From Drosophila persimilis (taxonomy: Eukaryota; Arthropoda; Insecta; Diptera; Drosophilidae): DNA of 64,000 nucleotides. Made by a program: the position numbers and the translations under genes. The stretch spans positions 18,378,001 to 18,442,000 of the forward strand of contig NW_020825289.1 of the NCBI RefSeq assembly GCF_003286085.1. Direction: 5' to 3'. Positions within the stretch are counted from its first letter, which is position 1, and every line of letters starts with the position of its first letter. The notes beneath the pieces were generated by a model. That model worked only from the letters and a program-made list of their open reading frames with translations. It was not told the DNA's origin and made no database searches. Shown piece after piece: positions 60,943 through 64,000 of the stretch.

Positions 60943-63242
60943 TTATTTAGTGGCCATAAACGAACCCTCCATGGTGGCCATGCGATAATACAGATTGAAC
61001 TCCGATTCGTAGTCGGAAAAGGTGCCGTTGCTGAAGACCTTTGTGGGAGGCACGTAGCGATTCAACGGATTCTCGAGTATGAAGTGATAGATGCGCTCAG
61101 CCTTTTGCAACTGAAGTCTGGACTTCACGGCGATGCCCGTTAAGCTGTCCAGCTTTTGTTCGATTTCCTCCTGCTGCCGACGTGCCTTCAGCTTCAAATC
61201 GTGCGGATCCACTGTGGAGAAGGGGTAACAACGGGGTCAGACACGGAAATGATACAAAATGTCTACTCGGAAGGGTCGAGAATGCGAGCTTACCAATTAA
61301 CGGCTGCAAACTCAATTTCAAGTCAGACGTGTGTGCGGCAATTGCCGACGCCCACAAAATGCGTTTACGGACTTCCTGCAGGGCCCTGAAGGGTGTCAAC
61401 AGATGGCCCGGCACCAGTTGAACGGTGGAGGCCAGCTCCTGGGCTTCAACGATGAGCGGATTGGCCGACAGCAAACCAGCACTACCAGAGAAGAGAAATT
61501 TTAAATATTAATTGCATTCATGTTGGGGGCTACGACTTTGACCCCCACTTACCAGGATCGGGGTACGCAGCTAAACTTTACCAGCGGCATTTCGGCGAAC
61601 GTGTTTAGTTCGAGAAGGTGGCAGGGCACAAGGGTGCCGGGCCCAGATGTGAGAGTAACTGCCGAGCCGGCTGCTCCTGGCACCAGAGTGGAGTTGGCAA
61701 TGCTGTTGTTGCCATCGAACTCAAGCTTGGTGCTACAGAACACACTGTCGTTGGCCATGTAGAAGCTTTCCGAGCTCAGCATCGACATGTTGTTGACCTT
61801 TAGCTTGGTGCTGATCAGCTGAGATTTGGCATTCTGGCTCTGGGTGGCTGCATGCATGTCATCGAGCAAGTTCTTCATCATGTTCCTCGAGAAGAGGATC
61901 TTCTCTTTTATCTGCGAGAGCTGGCCCATATCTTCCTGTATTCGATTGATGGCAGTGCTTACTGCGCTGTACACCTGTTTCACGGAGCTTAGAATTAGGT
62001 CGTGATTTTCCAGCTGCTTGGCGCCTGCCTTCAGCTCCTGGCGCAGCTGCTCAATTTGCTCGACGAGGAATTCGTTGCGGGCCATATTGAAAGTCCGCAT
62101 GGTAAACTGTACAAGAAAGTCGCTGATTAGCTCGTCCGTGCTGTCCTCGTCGGTACTGGCAATCGCATTGAAGCTGTTCACCTTCTTTTGCAGCTCGTCA
62201 ACAAAAGGAGTATAGTCCTCGCAGAAGCGAGCCTCCAGCTTGACCAACTCCTTATCAGCAGAAAGGTACCTGGCCGCCAGTCCGAGCATCTCCGCTTTGG
62301 TCTTCAGAAGTTTTACCTCGTAGTTGGTCAACAGGGGCTTGGCTTTTGGGGTGTTTCCCTTATTCGCCGTACTTAGTTGCGTTATATACTGAAGCTGTTT
62401 CTCCTTGATCTTCATTATTACATTGAAAAGTGGAGCACTAGGAGTTTTAGAAAAGATGCTCCGCATTTCGTTCCAAAGCCGTTCCTTGGCCTGGGCCAAT
62501 ACGTCTGCACTGTTGGTCTCGTCATTGCAGACACCATAAAATGTATCTAGCTCCTTGAGCGCCTGTTCCACTACCTTGGTGGCCCGCTTCTCGCTAGCGT
62601 TCTCCGAACTCAATTTGACTGGTGTGCTCGCCAAGATTTGGGCCTTGTTCCTCAGCTCCTGCTCATACGATTTTTTCATAGACTCCAGTTTCAGCTCCAG
62701 CATATTGCACTTTGACTCCAGAAGATCTCGCTGGTTCTTGGCCCTAATGGTTTGTATGTCTGCGAATAAGGTAGGAGGTTAGAAGATGCCATTTTTTCTG
62801 TGCATTGCTCACTCTTTGATTTGATGCTGGCGGAAAGTTTATTATACTCCTGTCTGGCCTCCTTCAGAGTTTGTTCTGCAGTCTCCTTCTCCTTCGTCAG
62901 CTCCTTCATTTGTTGGAGCCTTTGAAGCTGCGGTGGTAGAAGGCTGCGCGAGGCTAGGGGCACCACCTTGCCCTTATGACGCTCCACCTGGGCGATGAGC
63001 AGATTTGCCCTTACCTCCTCCACCTCTTCCCGAGGTCGAACACGTCTCTGCAGTTGCGCAAAAAGCTGGTGGGAGCCCGATTTGAAGATGCTGCGATCAG
63101 ATATTTGACAATCATGAATGTCCTAGCGCCTATGGCTTCGAACTTACTTTCTGAGATCTTCATCGGCTGGTATGACACTGGGCGCACAGCCAAGACTTGT
63201 GGCCCATGCTTTAAATGCCTCAATTTTATCAGAGTGTGCCAT
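60943..63242 (-). CDS. dgt5: Augmin complex subunit, HAUS5-like
   Basis: Exons in transcript order: 63242-63148, 63090-62813, 62759-61553, 61481-61294 and 61211-60943, joining in frame to 678 residues. The N-terminus resembles HAUS5 in order of features: a short helical head (KAWATSLGCAPSVIPADEDL), IFKSGSHQLFAQLQRRV, and EEVRANLLIAQ. Long coiled coils follow (about 65-185 and most of 190-640). Two low-complexity points are Ser-rich (TSTD/DSTDE). Augmin recruits gamma-tubulin ring complexes to spindle microtubules for branching nucleation; dgt genes were found as dim-gamma-tubulin mutants in fly cells. The match to dgt5 rather than dgt3 or dgt6 rests on the N-terminal pattern and length, from memory. 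Transcription probably starts at the motif 1 near 63298. Confidence 0.8.
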
Positions 63243-63297
63243 TTTTAAAAGAATTTTTTTTTGTTGATTTTGCGCGCGGCCATTGATCTGAACGCGT

Positions 63298-63380
63298 CAG
63301 TGTGCCCGCGGATTTATACGGCCTGACTCTCCGAAATATACCGAAACATACCACCTCATTTAAAAAATATACCGTAAATA
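63298..63380 (-). promoter_or_regulatory. dgt5: dgt5 housekeeping promoter (motif 1 variant plus motif 6 array)
   Basis: CAGTGTGCCCG (63298-63308) is one base off the motif 1 complement and is followed by AAATATACCG and ATATACCGT motif 6 words. The ATG is only ~55 bases downstream on the minus strand, so the leader is very short. Confidence 0.55.
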
Positions 63381-64000
63381 TACTGACGAATTCAAGTTAT
63401 ATTTTACATATTCCTCATTTTTCATATTCCGACGAATATTACTAGCTATATAGAACATTTAGCCGTGCCCACATAATTTTAGCTCATTGATGAATCAATT
63501 TTCTACAAGATTGGTTAGTTTTTAGTCTTTGCTTTTATTGTATTTATTGTAAAAAAAGGGTTAAACAAAATAGTTCACCAAATAAACAGTTGCAATGTTG
63601 CTGGTATTTGAAGACATGATGCGTGTATAGGCCTTTGTGCACCCTATTTTGTTAATTTTTTATGAAGATCAAACGTGATTTATAAAGAAATTTTCTCAAA
63701 TTGATATGTTTTTGACTTATTCATGTGTATTATTAGTATCTTGTATATATTTATCTCGATCCTGATACCTATTGAGCCTTGGAAGACAAACGTGTTCACA
63801 ATTCTATAACATCCATTACCCCCAGGGTATGTGTGCATGGAATTAGCAGCATGTTTGTGTATGGAATGGGACTCATTGTTGCAAAATCGAAACTGCGGCG
63901 AATCGGGTATTGCCTATATTTCAAGCTATAGATGCCCACTTAGTTTTATCCCATAGATAAATGCATTTTCTACAAGATTGCTTCTTTTAATTACCTTAAT
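63298..64000. repeat. Dispersed repeat, copy B (promoter-bearing, runs off the window)
   Basis: Near-identical to 20208-20790 for its first ~480 bases, then colinear with small changes (for example TTATTGTAAAAAAAGG, TATGTGTGCATGGAAT). It continues past position 64000. No ORF. Confidence 0.85.

Noticed and set aside
1-64000. CRISPR arrays, bacterial operons, rRNA or tRNA genes
   Set aside because: None seen; the window is a eukaryotic insect locus.

Overview
This is nuclear DNA of a Drosophila-type fly. The genes are intron-rich with GT/AG junctions, most introns are about 55-100 nt, and spacers are AT-rich with many dinucleotide microsatellites and opa-type CAG runs. Housekeeping promoters carry fly Ohler motif 1 (YGGTCACACTR) and motif 6 (KTYRGTATWTTT). 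All recognised genes are, from memory, orthologues of D. melanogaster chromosome 2R genes (Muller element C). In D. melanogaster ced-6 and Pdk lie near 45 while Dyb and Lac lie near 49A, so the order here looks rearranged and the species is probably not melanogaster. I cannot name it; the obscura group is only a guess.

Layout. 0-8.8 kb: mostly upstream or intergenic DNA with one putative minus-strand first coding exon at the left edge, several unrecognised small ORFs and a hairpin. 8.8-11.5 kb: ced-6 (+), engulfment and clathrin adaptor, six coding exons. 12.4-20.2 kb: Pdk (-), mitochondrial pyruvate dehydrogenase kinase, with a 5-kb first intron. 20.2-23.0 kb: a cluster of diverged dispersed-repeat copies. 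23.1-27.3 kb: a USP35/38-type ubiquitin protease (-), DUBAI/CG8830. 28.3-29.0 kb: Tmem18 (+). 29.8-30.4 kb: a secreted DUF1091 protein (-). 31.4-48.5 kb: dystrobrevin Dyb (+), with its inferred leader exon at 32.4 kb, a 10-kb first intron holding a Cys-rich Mst-like gene on the opposite strand, and two alternative C-termini. 48.9-60.8 kb: Lachesin Lac (+), two coding exons around a 9.6-kb intron. 60.9-63.3 kb: augmin subunit dgt5/HAUS5 (-), tail-to-tail with Lac.

The genes do not form a pathway; they are ordinary neighbours with separate jobs in corpse engulfment, mitochondrial metabolism, ubiquitin editing, nuclear-envelope biology, dystrophin complex, cell adhesion and spindle assembly. All exon junctions given were checked for reading-frame continuity.

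The unusual signal is a dispersed, non-coding repeat family. Several copies begin exactly at a motif 1 plus motif 6 housekeeping promoter. One copy forms the Pdk promoter (20.2 kb), a close relative forms the dgt5 promoter (63.3 kb), an inverted copy forms the Dyb promoter (31.8-32.4 kb), and a truncated copy sits between DUBAI and Tmem18 (27.7 kb). The Dyb copy has inverted motif-1-like ends and is flanked on both sides by a directly repeated ~78-bp segment of the Dyb leader. This suggests a repeat that supplies core promoters to neighbouring genes.
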